In this document: positions 1-12,450 of the stretch, piece after piece
How the letters are laid out: every line of letters starts with the position of its first letter
Numbering within the stretch: position 1 is the first letter of the stretch
Source of the DNA: Cylicocyclus nassatus
Taxonomy: Eukaryota; Nematoda; Chromadorea; Rhabditida; Strongylidae
DNA: 64,000 bases
Assembly: GCA_958299035.1 (NCBI GenBank)
Contig: CATQJL010000112.1
Coordinates: 64,325,117 to 64,389,116, forward strand
Reading direction: 5' to 3'
Notes under the pieces: generated by a model
The model's database searches: none
What the model saw: the letters and a program-made list of their open reading frames with translations, nothing else
What the model was told of the DNA's origin: nothing
Made by a program: the position numbers and the translations under genes

Positions 1-140
1 TCGTGAGACGATATGGATTAAAGCTACGGTGTAATGGTGAAGACTAGTTTTCAGTATAACATCTATCATTGAGAATTATCGCTACAGCTTTTGCGGATTT
101 CCTGTTTTGAATTTTCTTAAGATTGCAGAGATCTTATTTA

Positions 141-2969
141 CTACAATACAGCTCACAGAATGTGCAAAATTGCCGTCAATGTCGCAGAATTCGGGTGGGG
201 GACATTAGGTCGCCGAAAAAGGGCGGTCCCCGCGGTCATTTGCGACAAATACGCACCCTTGTACATGCGCGGACATGCGTTCCTGCAGGGAATCCGCGCG
301 GGACTCTTCCAAATTCGGCGACCTAATGTCCTCCACCCGCAGAATTCCAGAAATTCCAAGAAAGTTCGCGAAATTTCGTGAATTTCGCGAAATTCCTGGT
401 ATTCCGCGAGATTCCGGAAATTTCGCGAAATTCATGTGAATCACGCAAATTACGCAGGGCCATAACTTTTTTCCGAATGAGTATATTCGAAATCTGAAAA
501 CAGCATTGTATTCAGCTCGTCAAGGCGACTTTTGGTTTACAGGTTGTGTCCAGTACCTTGTTATCAATAATCTTGAATCTGCACGCGGACGCCTCTTCGC
601 ATGGTGGTAACGCAATGAGCATCACACATAGGAGACTGCCGTAGGCACCGCTCGATAGTACTCTTTTACTAGATTATCGTGCGCTAAACAACAGCCGAAG
701 ATTTCTTTCAAAAGAGATAGAAGAGCTGATAAACTCTGGAAAAATTAAGCTGTTCCAAGTTCTACTAACCTAACTTCTTCAGAATGACAATATTCGAAAT
801 TCGAAAGCAGCATTGTGTTCACCTCGTCAAGTCGAATCTTGCTGTATACAGCATGCCCTTAAAATTCCGTTTCCAATTTTTTCAAATTTTCCTGCGCGAA
901 TATATTCACAAGGTGGCAACGCAGCGCACATCAAACATAAAAGACTCCAATAAGCACTGTTGAATTGTGCTGCATCAGATTATCGCGCGCTGAAAAGCAA
1001 CCGGAGAATCTTCTTGTAAAAAAATAGAAGAGCTGGTGAATTCTGTAAAAATCGTGTTGTCTTAAATTTTGCCCACCGTGACCCTAAAATAAGAAGCTCT
1101 ACTGCTAAGCAGATGTGATTTTCGTAACCAACAGGTCAGATACCTTCTATGAGCAAGTTGTTAAAGAAATTCGGGTGATTTGATTTTTTCTCGTTCTACG
1201 CCCTGAATTACGCCGATGGGTTTGATCAAAATGTCGATGATCTTGGATTGTAAGGAAACTTCGCTCAAAGAGGTTTTCGAACACTCTGTTTACGATAATC
1301 GTCTTTTGCGCGGAGTACAGAGTTTTTTAGCAAAGATATGGTGAGGGAACTTTAGCTAAGCCACGCAAGTTTGTAGATTCGCCTGCATTTTTCGAGCACC
1401 TCTTAAAAAATCTGCTTGCTTGCCTTTGCAGGTTAAATTCACTAGAAAGCGTGCTATTGAACGGTGCATACATCCGGCTTCAATCTATAGCATCTATAGC
1501 ACTAAATCACGTCCTCATGAGTTTTGCCCAAAATGTAAAGATCGCTTGCTTCGTAGAAATTCCACCTAAGTGACTGTAAGACACTCACTATGGTCGCGAA
1601 TTTTATATTCAACTCGAAAGATTCTTGAGATCTTATTGTTTTGGTTCTGGTGTTGTGTGTGCCTGAGCCCTTAGGTGAATATCAAAGCAGATTCGTGGCT
1701 AGAGCTCAGATCTATTTAATTACTTCCAGTACAGCAGGATAGATTCCTTGAGCGAAGTGACACAAAATTGGGACCACAGTGTCTTACAGTCGCTTAAGTG
1801 GAATTTCTACGAAGCAGGCGATCTTTACATTTTTGGCAAAACTCGTGAGGACGTAATTTCGTAGGCCCATAACTCGGTGACTGCTGCAGGTTGAAGCTAG
1901 ATACATGCACCGTTCAATAGCACGCTTTCTAGTAAATTAATTTGTAGGGGCAAGCAAGCAAATTTTCTAAGAGGTGCTCGAAAAATGCAGGCGAATCTAC
2001 GAACTTGCGTGGCTTAGCTAAAGTTCCCTCACCATATCTTTGCTAAAAAAACTCTGTACTTCGCGCAAAAGACGATTATCTTAAACAGCGTGTTCGAAAA
2101 CCTCTTTGAGCGAAGTTTCCTTACCGTCCAAGATCATCGACATTTTGACCAAAACCCATCGGCGAGCTGCAGGGCGTAGAAAGCGAAAAAATCGGATCAC
2201 CCGAATTTCTTCAACAACTTGCTCATAGAAGGTATCTGACCTGCTGATTACGAAGAACACATCTGCTTAGCAGTAGAGCTTCCCATTTTGGGGCCGCGGT
2301 GGACAAAATTTGAAACAACACGGTTCTTCCAGAATTCACCAGCTTTTCTATCTTTTTTCAAAAAGGTTCTCCGGTTGCTTTTTAGCGCGCGACAATCTGC
2401 GGATGCAGCACAATTCAATAGCGCTTATTGGAGTCTTTTATATTTGATGTGCGCTGTGTTGCTACCTTGTGAATATACGCGCGCAGAAAATTTCGAAAAA
2501 AAAAGGGAAGCGAAGTAAGATTTGCCTTGACGAGATAAACACAACGCTGCTTTCGGGTTTCGAGTATTTTCATTCTGAAGTAAGTTACGGCTAGTAGAAC
2601 TTGGAACAGCTTATTTTTTCGAGAGTTTATCAGCTCTTCTATCTCTTTTGAAAGAGATAGTCTTCGGTTGCTGTCTAATGCGTAACGCATAATCTAGTGA
2701 AAACTATCGAGGTGCCCACCGCAATCTCCTATGGTGATGCTCATTGCTTTACACCCATGCGAAGAGCCGTCCGCATGCAAATACAAGATTATTGAAAACA
2801 AGTGGAGAAAATCTGTATGTCAGAAGATTCGCCTTGACGAGCTGAGAACAATGCTGTTTTCGGATTTTGAATATACTCACTCAAGTTATGGCCCTGCGTA
2901 ATTTGCTGACTCACATAAATTTCGCGAAATTTCCGGAAATTTTGCATGTTCTGTGAGTGGCATTGTATA
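141..2969. mobile_element. long imperfect foldback element of about 2.8 kb
   Basis: The arms are inverted copies: the left end (141-169, CACAGAATGTGCAAAA) pairs with 2940-2969. The segment at 470-540 pairs with 2830-2900. Near the centre, 1553-1597 pairs with 1769-1815 around a midpoint near 1684. The arms carry short repeats of the AATTCCGCGAAATT kind (330-435). The same ends and subrepeats occur at 58835-59717, so this is a family. No coding capacity is evident. The left arm carries a nested insertion at about 190-348. Confidence 0.75.
190..348. mobile_element. nested inverted-repeat MITE
   Basis: Termini GGGGGACATTAGGTCGCCGA (from 195) and its near-complement TTCGGCGACCTAATGTCCTC (to about 342) face each other around a GC-rich core of about 110 bases. 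It sits inside the left arm of the larger foldback and has no counterpart in the right arm, so it inserted later. Confidence 0.65.
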
Positions 2970-3051
2970 TCGCAAAACACTCTTCCATATACGATGTTCA
3001 ACTGTCGCTCGTGGAAAGAGAGACTTTTCTCCCATGTTCTCTGTATCATAA

Positions 3052-3420
3052 TCGCCTAATGACTTTGAAAAAAAATTGACGAATGTGTCATCAGGTTCCG
3101 CATTCTTGGATGTTTTCCGCCAACGAACAGGAATGAGGCATCAGAAACCGAAACTTTTGATTCACGATGATGCGGTACCAGGAAAACAATCACTCTTACT
3201 GGCAAAACCAACTTTTTTCCACAAAATGAAGAAAACGCAGTCCAAGCATAAGCACATAGGTCTCCAAAAAGTAAGATCTGATCTCATAGTTTATTGCTTA
3301 AAACGTAAAAAAATGGACGTATTTGACGTAGCTTGCACATGCCTTATCGATGAAGCTAACAATAAACGGCCTTATTGTTCTGTGAATCTAATAAACTTGC
3401 CAAACTCTCGATCAATTTAA
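3052..3420 (+). CDS. unidentified open segment, 114-residue tail
   Basis: An open frame of about 120 codons lies between the 2.8 kb foldback and the next inverted repeat. No in-frame ATG starts it near the 5' end, so it would be an exon or gene relic, not a complete gene. The translation is lysine-rich (HKMKKTQSKHKHIG, YCLKRKKMDVFDVAC) with no low-complexity tract. I do not recognise a domain. It could be a decayed transposase fragment given its surroundings. It may also be a chance open frame. Confidence 0.2.
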   Translation, partial: SPNDFEKKLTNVSSGSAFLDVFRQRTGMRHQKPKLLIHDDAVPGKQSLLLAKPTFFHKMKKTQSKHKHIGLQKVRSDLIVYCLKRKKMDVFDVACTCLIDEANNKRPYCSVNLINLPNSRSI

Positions 3421-3481
3421 GATTTTGTAATCTGTAAAAACGAACGTTTGCGTTTTACGGCAGTGGTTTGAACGAAGCTGT

Positions 3482-3526
3482 CATTTTCTACAAGCTTTTC
3501 ATCGACTAAGCTTGTAGAAAATGACG
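3482..3526. repeat. perfect short hairpin
   Basis: GTCATTTTCTACAAGCTT and its reverse complement AAGCTTGTAGAAAATGAC flank a 9-base loop. The stem is 18 bases. It may be a minimal MITE or the terminus of the adjacent inverted repeat. Confidence 0.6.
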
Positions 3527-3589
3527 CTTCAAAAATCACGATTTGTGTTTCTGACCAACTGGGATACGCCAAAATCACCCCAAAATAGT

Positions 3590-4400
3590 TTTTTTTGGTA
3601 CTTTTCCGTTATCCGGACCCATTTTTTCAAAGAAAGATATTGCTTCTATCCTTGTGCCATATTTTGTCCCAGCTTCACAGGAAGGAGTGTCAACCTTCTA
3701 CCACGTGTCAAAAAAATTTGACATGTTATCTACATGTTTAACAGGTTTTACCAAAAGTTCTTTTTTACCCTACCTAGCGATGTAAGTTTGATCTGTTTTT
3801 ATTGATTTTGACCTCATTTCGATCAAACAGTTTCAAAGTAAACACTGTCATAATAATAATAACATACTATCATCGATGAACAGATTAGACCTGCTCAAGA
3901 TAGAAAAGTGCGCTATTCCATCATTTGAAAGGCGAAATAAGCACCAGCAAGGTACTTCAAGCTTTCATTTATAGTCTTTTCGGCTGAATTCGCAAGGCGA
4001 AAAGGGTTGAAGAGAAATGCATTTCTGAATCACTGCTCAAAGCAAGCAAGATGTTTTAGAATAAGCTCATGATTGTTTTGCGCTAATGTAAGACAGTTAA
4101 GTAGGTTTAAAATGATCACAACTTCTCATTTATCTCATCGGAAATAATATCGAAAAAATATGTCAAAATGGACCAAAACGTGTCAATTTTTTCGTGATAC
4201 GTGGCAAAGAGGCAGTCCTCGAATTCTGTGAAAAATTATTCTTAGGCTGAAGAACGTATATTATGAGAGCTTTTCGAAGAAATGGATCCGGATAACGGAA
4301 AAGTACCTTTCTGTGAAAAATTATTTTTAGGCTGAAGAACGTATATTATGAGAGCTTTTCGAAGAAATGGGTCCGAATAACAGAAAAGTACCTTTTTTTC
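3590..4400. mobile_element. foldback element with tandem duplication in one arm
   Basis: GGTACTTTTCCGTTATCCGG (3597) pairs with the complement at about 4283-4303 and again near 4370-4392. The right arm contains an 84-base direct repeat (about 4227-4310 and 4311-4394, each with TTAGGCTGAAGAACGTAT). The inner arms share a complementary AATTTTTT..ACACG segment near 3700 and 4185. Confidence 0.6.
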
Positions 4401-5955
4401 ATATAACAATAGTTCATAATTACTGTGGTACGCTTCCATCTCTCTCTCCCAAAAAAAACGCATAGAAAAATCTCTTACAACGTCGAAAAGCCAGAAATTT
4501 ATGGTTCATCAAAAAATAGTCAGCAAAAAGTTGCAATTAGACCAATATCTCGAAAAGTAAACGTTTTCCTGGTCTCAAGATAAAAATATTGAATTTTTGA
4601 CAATTCAGAATGTTATTGAATTTTAGTTGAATCAGGCAAGATCTTTTGTGCCATTGTAGACGTGAAATACATTTGCAATATGGAAAACCACTTCATTCAA
4701 GATCTCCCTTCCACTTTGAAAAGGTGCTATCCTTTTTCAGTGTAAATATTCTTTTATACTTATTGTGTCTCTCAAGTGTGCGTTTGTAGTGGTACAGCGA
4801 GCAATGGTGATTCCGCTTAATATGTTAGCTGACATGAAGTTTGCAGCAATTTTTGAGATTTTAAATTAAACTGATTACCCAAGAAAGAACTATTGCAAAA
4901 ATTCCATGTCGTATTCATGTTCAGCAAAAAACATAGTCTTTTTCCTTTTTAACGAAGTTTAGCGAGTTATGGAGCGATCCATTTCTTCGCTGATTTCAAA
5001 AAGGTTTTAAAACAATAAATTCTGCATAGTTGGTTTTCGCACGCCTTAGCAACATTTCCACTGGATAGGTCTTTATTAGGTCCATTTGAACTTACGCCAT
5101 GTATCTCTTATTCAACCTTCAAAAAAAGACTATTGTGGCGAGGCGGGGATGTCACAAGCACGCACCAAATCCATTTGATCCACCTCGCTCTTGGTGAAAT
5201 CAGCGAATTGATCGAGTGAAGCGGATGTTCACTTGATCCACTTGATCCACTCCATCCACTTCGCCAATGGCCGTTTACTAGTTTGACCAATAGTGAAGTT
5301 GATGAAATGGACCAAGTGGATCAACTAGTGCTATAAGATGACAAGCAATTCCATCAGCTTAGCAAATAGTTTTCTTACAAACGGTAACAGATGTGATCTT
5401 CTGAATACACACATACATAAAGATCGTGGATTTGATGTCTTTATACGAAAACGGGTTCTCCCATACGATTATAAATGTACACTTATTCTTTTACGTAAAA
5501 TCAATTTTAATTCTTCTGCACACCTTGTCTTCGCATCGAAGACACAGCTTGACTGTAAGATGATTGAATGATTAGAATTTTGGGTCATAAAAACTTACCA
5601 ACAATAGGAATATCACGAGTAAATGCATGAAGAACTTCAGGTTCATACTTGTTTGATTATTATCGGGTTACCTTATTGGATTACCGTTAGGTTTCGACAC
5701 CTAATCCAGTCTTCGATGTTATCCTGATGTATAAACTAGTGTAAAATTTGTGATTTGCTTGAAGACTTTTGTCAGCAGAAAAGGTTTTGTTTTGGACCAT
5801 GTAGAAAATAATTCCACCATTCTGTTCATTCCATAGTTGTGCAGCCAACAGTAGTAGACACTTTTATCGCATGAAAATCCTCGAAGGATTACTCCACCCT
5901 GATCTGTGTAAGCGTATGTTGTTTTCTAAGTCAAAAGTACCAATGGTTTCAATAT
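4401..5955. other. intergenic, no gene recognised
   Basis: AT-rich sequence without splice-bordered coding segments that I can support. The stretch 5180-5335 is locally repetitive, with several imperfect copies of TGATCCACTT in both orientations, and may be another degraded hairpin element. Confidence 0.4.
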
Positions 5956-6617
5956 ACAGGGTGTCCCAAAATGATGTGCACACTGTCTGATCGTTAGTAA
6001 CTCGCTTGTTTAGATGTCTTTCACGATCTTTAGGCACCATTTTGTAGAGCTGGCTTCAGCTTAGATTTATAGCATGCAACGAGTCTTCAGTCTTTCTTCG
6101 TTATTATAGGATTACGATAAGAACATTGGAGCGGGTTTTGACTTGTTAAAAGTCGCGCTCTGCCTTAGAAGGAAAGCTAAACAAGTCAAAAACCCATTAG
6201 TAGGCTAATCAGATCCACCAATTTGAATGTAAAATTTGCACACCGCGGTCAGCTTCCTTTATAACTTAGTTCCGGAAAACAGTAATAACTGCTTTTCCAA
6301 AGTTCTTCAATTAATGATTACACCTCTGAATCACCCCAAATATTCTGTAAAAAGTTGCATATGATAAAATAAGCATGCTTGAGAACTCTGCTACACAGTT
6401 TTCCTATTTCTTTTAATACTCTCATCAAACTGCCCAATTCACAATGGCGCTGTATGCTGAAAACTCAGACCGTAATCTTATAGTATAAAGAAAGATCGAA
6501 GTTCTGTCCATACTGATTGCAAGCTCTACGAAATGGTACCTAAGCATTGGCACAAAACATCAAAGCAAGAGAGTTTCTGACGATCGAACTGTGTGCACAC
6601 TTTTTGGGACACCATGT
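5956..6617. mobile_element. Tc1/mariner-type MITE, CAGGGTGTCCC family
   Basis: Left end ACAGGGTGTCCCAAAATGA is followed by TGTGCACACTGTCTGATCG. The right end is its inverse (TGTGTGCACACTTTTTGGGACACC). The body contains paired ACTGTAAGATTAC-like segments. Related elements occur at 11396-11950, 35237-36361, 45144-45823 and 49057-49318. Confidence 0.8.
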
Positions 6618-7059
6618 TCATAATGTGTGCACTGGTAGAAACGTTATTATACCTTCCTCGATTTTGACTTGACGCAAGTGTTTGGCTGGAGCCATACAAG
6701 CAGCTTTATATTATACACATGCCTTAAGCCCTATTGTACAGATGCATTCAGATTTGTTACCGTTTTCACTGGTTTCGAGTTTAAGGTTTATTAATTTCTT
6801 TGAGTTAATCTTTATTTTCAACTTTACTCTGTCTACAAAGCAATCTCAGTGCTTGAATGACATAGAATTTAACAACTGAAGGAAAGAGCAATGTCTTTAT
6901 CGAGTTATTAAGGAAAGGGGTGGCATCTGAGATGCCCATGCGAATGTTGAATACTGCTACAACAAAGGCGAATACTTCTCGGAATTATGCTTTGCTGAAC
7001 GATGGGCGAAGGGAAAGCGGGGGCGGGGCGGAAGGGTAAGAGCGTTCTCCTCCTATGCC

Positions 7060-7955
7060 ATAAGGTTGTCAAGAAAATGATGCCGTTTTCATTTGTTTGC
7101 TATGGCACCGCAACCAGACAAATCCCAACAATGCATGAGGGCAGTGTTCGATAGAGCGGAGCAAAATCTACAAGTTGGAGTTTCCGCGCCATTATTGTTC
7201 CGCATGGAGTCACCAAAATTTTGAAAGTACTAAATGCTCAAAAATTCAAAGAAATTTGATCTATACTATCTTTCTACGAACTATCGACATCAGACATTTA
7301 CAAATGCAGTTGCTGTATTTTTTTAAAACTATTTTTCAAACTGAAAACTGAGAAATCAAAAATTTTCGGGTTTTATTCAAATCACAGCTGTGCCTTCTGA
7401 CACATAATTCTGTACTACAAACATTTGTAAGTATTAATGTAAATTTTTACCCTTTCCGATAGTTTTCGAGGAATATAAATCCGGAGAAAAACTTCTAAAA
7501 AATAAGCGAAAGTCGATATGTCTCGAAAACTATCCCTCGAAAAAGGCTCAAGATCTAAAGTTAAACGCACCAAAGTTTGTAGTGAAGAATTTCTTAGGCT
7601 GACACGTGCTGCCAGCATTGGTTTGGGAAAAACATGAAAATTTTTGATTTTTCCGTTTCTAGGCAAGGAAATCGCAGCAACTGTATATGTTATTGTCTGA
7701 TTTGATAACGTAGATATGTACGAATCCTCCAGGAGAACCCAGAACGATGAATATCTCAAAGTTGTCATTCTGCCAAGCCGCTGTCTTTAACTTGACGCGG
7801 CCCAACTATGGCACGTAAGCATCCATACCAATGCAGAACTTGCTTTGCTCTATCGAACAGACCGTTCATGCATTCTCGGGGTTCCTCCGGTTGCAGTGCC
7901 AGTGCGCAAGCAAATCAAAAAAAGCGACATTATTTTCTTAGCAGCCCAATAATCA
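7060..7955. mobile_element. mariner-type foldback element
   Basis: Left segments (GGTTGTCAAGAAAATGATG, GATAGAGCGGAGCAAAATCT) pair with the right arm (CTTGCTTTGCTCTATCGAAC near 7840). The midpoint is near 7500. The internal GATAGAGCAAAGC motif is shared with the elements at 17222-18167 and 24588-25567. Confidence 0.65.
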
Positions 7956-8154
7956 CCTTTATCAAGAAAAAAAACTGTCTCCCATTTCCATCTGGAATTC
8001 TTCGGCTGCCTGCCTCATTAAATTAAAGGATTGTGGCTATTTAGGACGTTTTCAAGATTCAAAGACGGCATTTGACATATTTCCTATTTTTTTTTAGAAG
8101 AGTTGCAGTTTTTAAACGTTGCTCATCATTTATTTGACTTAATGTTGAACTTTA

Positions 8155-8353
8155 GGCCCCGGACAGACTTCACGCGATTCGATCGTCGCGACTCAGCCGA
8201 CATTTCCATTCATTTTCATTTCACAATCAAAAATTTCGGGCTGGAAAAGTATCACAACCGAAATGCAAGTTGATCGGCATGGAATGATGTTGTAACAGTT
8301 GTCTCATCGCGATTCAATCGCGACGATCAAATCGCGTGAAGTCTGTCCGGGCC
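8155..8353. mobile_element. Harbinger-like MITE with TTA target duplication
   Basis: About 199 bases with terminal inverted repeats GGCCCCGGACAGACTTCACG at the left and GGCCCGGACAGACTTCACGC (read inward) at the right. The TIRs extend about 30 bases. A TTA triplet lies at both edges (8152-8154 and 8354-8356), which fits PIF/Harbinger target preference. Confidence 0.8.
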
Positions 8354-8439
8354 TTAGATGACGATGTTTTCTGTCATGCTCACGTATGTAGGGCGAGGCT
8401 CAGGACGGGTGTTACAAAACATTAAATATCGTTTGGGAG

Positions 8440-8452
8440 GGGGGGGGGGGTA
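8440..8452 (+). repeat. poly-G tract
   Basis: An uninterrupted G run of about twelve bases. Similar G runs lie at about 10782-10796, 47237-47246, 53020-53032 and 59220-59229, mostly inside or beside inverted-repeat elements. Confidence 0.9.
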
Positions 8453-8479
8453 GAAGCAATGGGGATATCGTTTATACGG

Positions 8480-10740
8480 GGTCCAAGGCGGGGTCACTAG
8501 AAAATGTGCATGAAAAAAGTCGCCAACCGCTTCGGCGAAATCGAAGCCAGGCGAAATATTTTTTAAAGGACCTTTTGATCACGCCAGGCAACATAAGAGT
8601 GATTTCAGAATTAGCCAAGTAAGAAACTTTGAGTAGTAGGTCAACGTCAACGTCAAAAGTGCTCCTCAGTGCCCTAAGAACCCATTTTCTGTAAAACCAG
8701 CCATTCCCGCTCCAGTACACTGTCCGTGCAAGTGCGGTTCAAAATGTGCCCCGAACTAAACAAAGGGCTTGTTTACAGCGAAGAGTAAGTAGACGAAACT
8801 TTATACTGTGTATGAAACATTTTGGAAAAATTATGGGAACTGAGGGTGTGGTAAACTTTTTTTGAATTAGCTGACTTTTAAGCCATTTGGAGAGCTACCT
8901 GAGAAGGCCAGAGAAAAGTCATTAAATTTCCCCTCTTCCTTTCATCTACTTCCAAAACACTACAAACTAGTTTTCAAACCTCAAACCCTTCCTCCTCGCC
9001 TGGTTATAGCCCTCCAGACATTCTGCAGTGCGGCAGCAATCCTGCTCTAAGCGCGCGATCGTGCGCGTCGGGCACAGCAGACCGCCGTCCTGGAGAATAC
9101 GGGACCCAAATTTTTATAGTCTGTTTTAAGTTGATTTGCATTCTGCTATATTTTTCTATGTTAATCTTGTGTGATTCATTCATAAACGGGTCATGGGGGT
9201 CGAATTTTTGCTGCGAAGTCAACGGAGACTTCGTTAAAAAAAAACCAAAAACCTCATGCTGAGTCCTGATGTAAGGATTCACCGTGCAATGGTTATGTTT
9301 ACTCTTTTGACTAACTCCTTTCAACTTTCGGTAAGATACTAGTAATCAGTGTTCAACGCAATGAAAATTGGCACTGCTCACGTTGTTTCGTAAACAGCAC
9401 CCTCCTTTGCTGTTTCTTTTGGTCCAAGAAAAAATCATGTTACTATTGTAAGACTATTTCAAGAAGCTTTGAATTATGTTACTCTTTAAGAAATTATTCC
9501 TGCGCTTTTCGTCTCAAATGTAGTACAAGTACAAGCATGAACAGAAATCAGGTTCAATCTTTTATAATTTGCAACGAAAGGTATGACAGTTGTAAATAAG
9601 GCACAAAGCTACTTCCTAGAACTTGAGGGCCTGTTTAGTACCGGCTGAGTTTTTTTTTGGAACATCTGCGAGGTGACTATAGTGCCCACTGTTGGCGCTG
9701 AAAGTGGGATGCAGAAACATAATTATTGATTTAGAACTCTTAGTGCTTGTCAATACCAGATGGCTTGTAGCCCTGAATTAGAAAGGCGAAAAGATGCAGC
9801 CAACTTTTTGGGAACTGGCCTGAATTACGATGAAAAATCTGAAATAATGTCATTTATTCACAAGAAAAGCTCAAAAAACCGTTCTCTTTTTCGCTAACAC
9901 AGCTGGACAAAAGATATGCTCAAATTTGAGCTTGTCAAAGGCACCTTACTCTCCCTTTCACTCACCATTTCTCGTCCCATTCTCCTGCTCCCCTGCACCC
10001 CGTCGTTAACATAACATTATGTGAAAATAAGAGTATTATCCAGAAACTACACCACTTGATCCAGTTAGAAATAGCAGGAAATTTGGGTATGAGAATGCGG
10101 ATTTACTCTACTTCGAGCTGAGTGACATACAATATAAATACGACTTTTCAAAAAGAAAAGTCTCCCGCGATAATTTCACGTAGGCGTGTTTGCTCAAGTG
10201 TGATGTGGAATCTATTCTTTCATTGCCTTCCACTTTGTGCAATTTTTTGAGTATATTCGGCATGAAATGATCAATTTGATGTTATCAATTATTCCAACAA
10301 ACAGGTCTGTTAATCTATTAGGTTGGACTAAATGTGTCACTTCAAAACGAAAAGTTTGCTTCCTATGTGCACGTATTTCCTTACAATTTGTTCACCAGAA
10401 AGAAATTACATCCTCTACAAAACATCTTCGCTGCTCTTTGACGTCAATGGACTTTAGAAATAAAAATAAGTAGTAGGGCTCTACATGTTCTAAAGTATTA
10501 TTAAAAATCAGAAGCTGTAAAAAATCTGGAGGCATGTCTATCACAAACTACGTAAGCTGCGCTTTCTAACACTTGAAGGTTCTGTTGATCGAACTTCTCA
10601 ACGGAATTATGATTTCTAAAGAAAATACAGAAAAATGCAAAAAAAATTGTTTTTGCCTTTCTTACATTTTTTCCAAAAATCATAACCTTGCTAAGAAAAG
10701 CTCGAGCAACCCAAGTTTGCAATGTTAGAACGTGCAGCTT
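8480..10740. other. intergenic, no gene recognised
   Basis: No supported gene. Open segments on either strand are short, lack good splice borders and have no recognisable domain. The segment near 9004-9324 is the largest and looks random. Confidence 0.4.
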
Positions 10741-10750
10741 ACGTAAATTG

Positions 10751-11131
10751 CAGTGGCGGTCCCAGGATTTCCGCCAGGGGGGAAGGGGGGGGGGGGAAGG
10801 CAAAATTTTTTTTTCACTAATGATGCGCCGCTTTAGCCACGCACTCCGAGAAATTTTTTGGGCTGCTTCTTAAAATTTTTTCGGGTTCCCAGCCCCTAAA
10901 ATCTAGAAAAAGAGAGCGTGGCGTTAACGACGCTCCCGAAAAAAAATTTGTACAAGGTTAATTTAAATTTTTAAAACTTTTTAAAAAACATTTCAATTGT
11001 TTACAAAAATTAACAAGTCACTTTTTAGTCACATTTTTATAGCTCATAAAAGTGATTTTAAAAATTCGCCACCCATTCTCGGGAAGGGGGGCGCCCCCCC
11101 CCCCTCGCCCTTTCCCCTCGGTCCGCCACTG
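10751..11131. mobile_element. hAT-type MITE with perfect 8-base target duplication
   Basis: Terminal repeats CAGTGGCGGTCC and GGTCCGCCACTG face each other. The 8-base sequence GTAAATTG is present directly on both sides (10743-10750 and 11132-11139). The ends hold G-rich and C-rich tracts typical of the CAGTGGCGGA hAT MITE class. There is no coding capacity. Confidence 0.92.
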
Positions 11132-11395
11132 GTAAATTGTAATAAACATGCTCTAACATTCTTCTGCAGCGTTCCAGATTTTTCATAGCTCATTTAAGAG
11201 TACCGAAAGCTCGAGAGTGTTTCTTCAGTTTTTTATCTCTGTATTCCCGTCGTCAAAGGGTTGCGAGGACGTTATTAGAAAGTAGATGGTTATTTCTTCC
11301 GGTAAAAATTAGTATAAGAAACATGTTCAATGGAGCATTATGAATTTTTCAGATTTAAGGCGACTGGACTTGGTCAGAGCTTGATAAATGGTTAA

Positions 11396-11950
11396 TACAG
11401 GATGTCCCAAAAAAAAATGTGAACACTGTTTGATTGTTAATGACTCCCTTGCTTTCATGTTTTTCGCCGAGCTTGGGGCACCACTTTATAGAGCGATGTT
11501 TAACTTAGATCTACAGTATGGAGCGAGTCGTCGATCGCCCTTCATTACTGTAGGATTACGGTAAGAACTTCGACAAGGATTTCAGGCCATTTGATGCCAT
11601 ATGCTCCTCGGAACAGAACCAAACAAGCTTAAAGCCAAACCTACGTCAGAAAAGCTGAAAACTCTCGTAAAAAGTTGTTAGGTGGAATCAGCATGCACGG
11701 AAACCCTGGTAGACGATTTTTCAGATTTTTTGAGAGAAAATTTTGTCAAATGGCGCATTTCACAATAGATCCACATGCTAGAATTCATACCGTGATCCTA
11801 TAGTAACGAACAGTGATTGGCGATTCGCTTTTTACGAATCTAAGTTGAACCCCACTCTACCGAGTGGTGCCTCATGCTCGGCAAAAGACATGAAAGCAAC
11901 GGAATTATTAACGATCAAACAGTGTTCACAGTTTTCTGGGACACTCGTAT
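11396..11950. mobile_element. Tc1/mariner-type MITE, CAGGGTGTCCC family
   Basis: Left end ACAGGATGTCCCAAAAAAAA then GAACACTGTTTGATCGTTAA. The right end is the inverse, ending TGGGACACTCGTA. The body has paired GTAGGATTACGGTAAGAACT and AATCCTATAGTAACG segments, as in the 5956 and 45144 members. Confidence 0.78.
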
Positions 11951-12450
11951 ATTTGACTGACAGGGCGAGTTCAACAAAGAATCATCGTCACGCACAATAA
12001 ATCTTTGTAACATACCAAGCTCATGTTCAAAATGAGCAAAAATGGGAAACCTGAGATGACGGCATAGGCGCCTTACATAAATTTTATTGCTCAATCCCTA
12101 CTTGATGAGATAACATTCTATGTTCGGTAGGTCACGAATTGAAACATAATGTTATTCATAAGGGATTTAACGTATTTGTGGCTTATATTCCAACAACGTT
12201 CATCACTAGGAAAACCGGAATTGAACAGTAGCCATTGAAACAATCCCATTGAACAAAAAGTATGTCTGTTTGAAACAAAACGGCCTTTACACTAGATATG
12301 TGCAAAATTTATTGGTAAAGCTATCGTGCGATGTAGAGTACTTGCGATGAGTAAGAGGAAGATAGAAATGAAATTGACAAATTATTTTACGAAGTAATCA
12401 CAAAGAAATCACAGCTTTTACCGTCATTACAAAGTAGCCATAGTTTGAGG

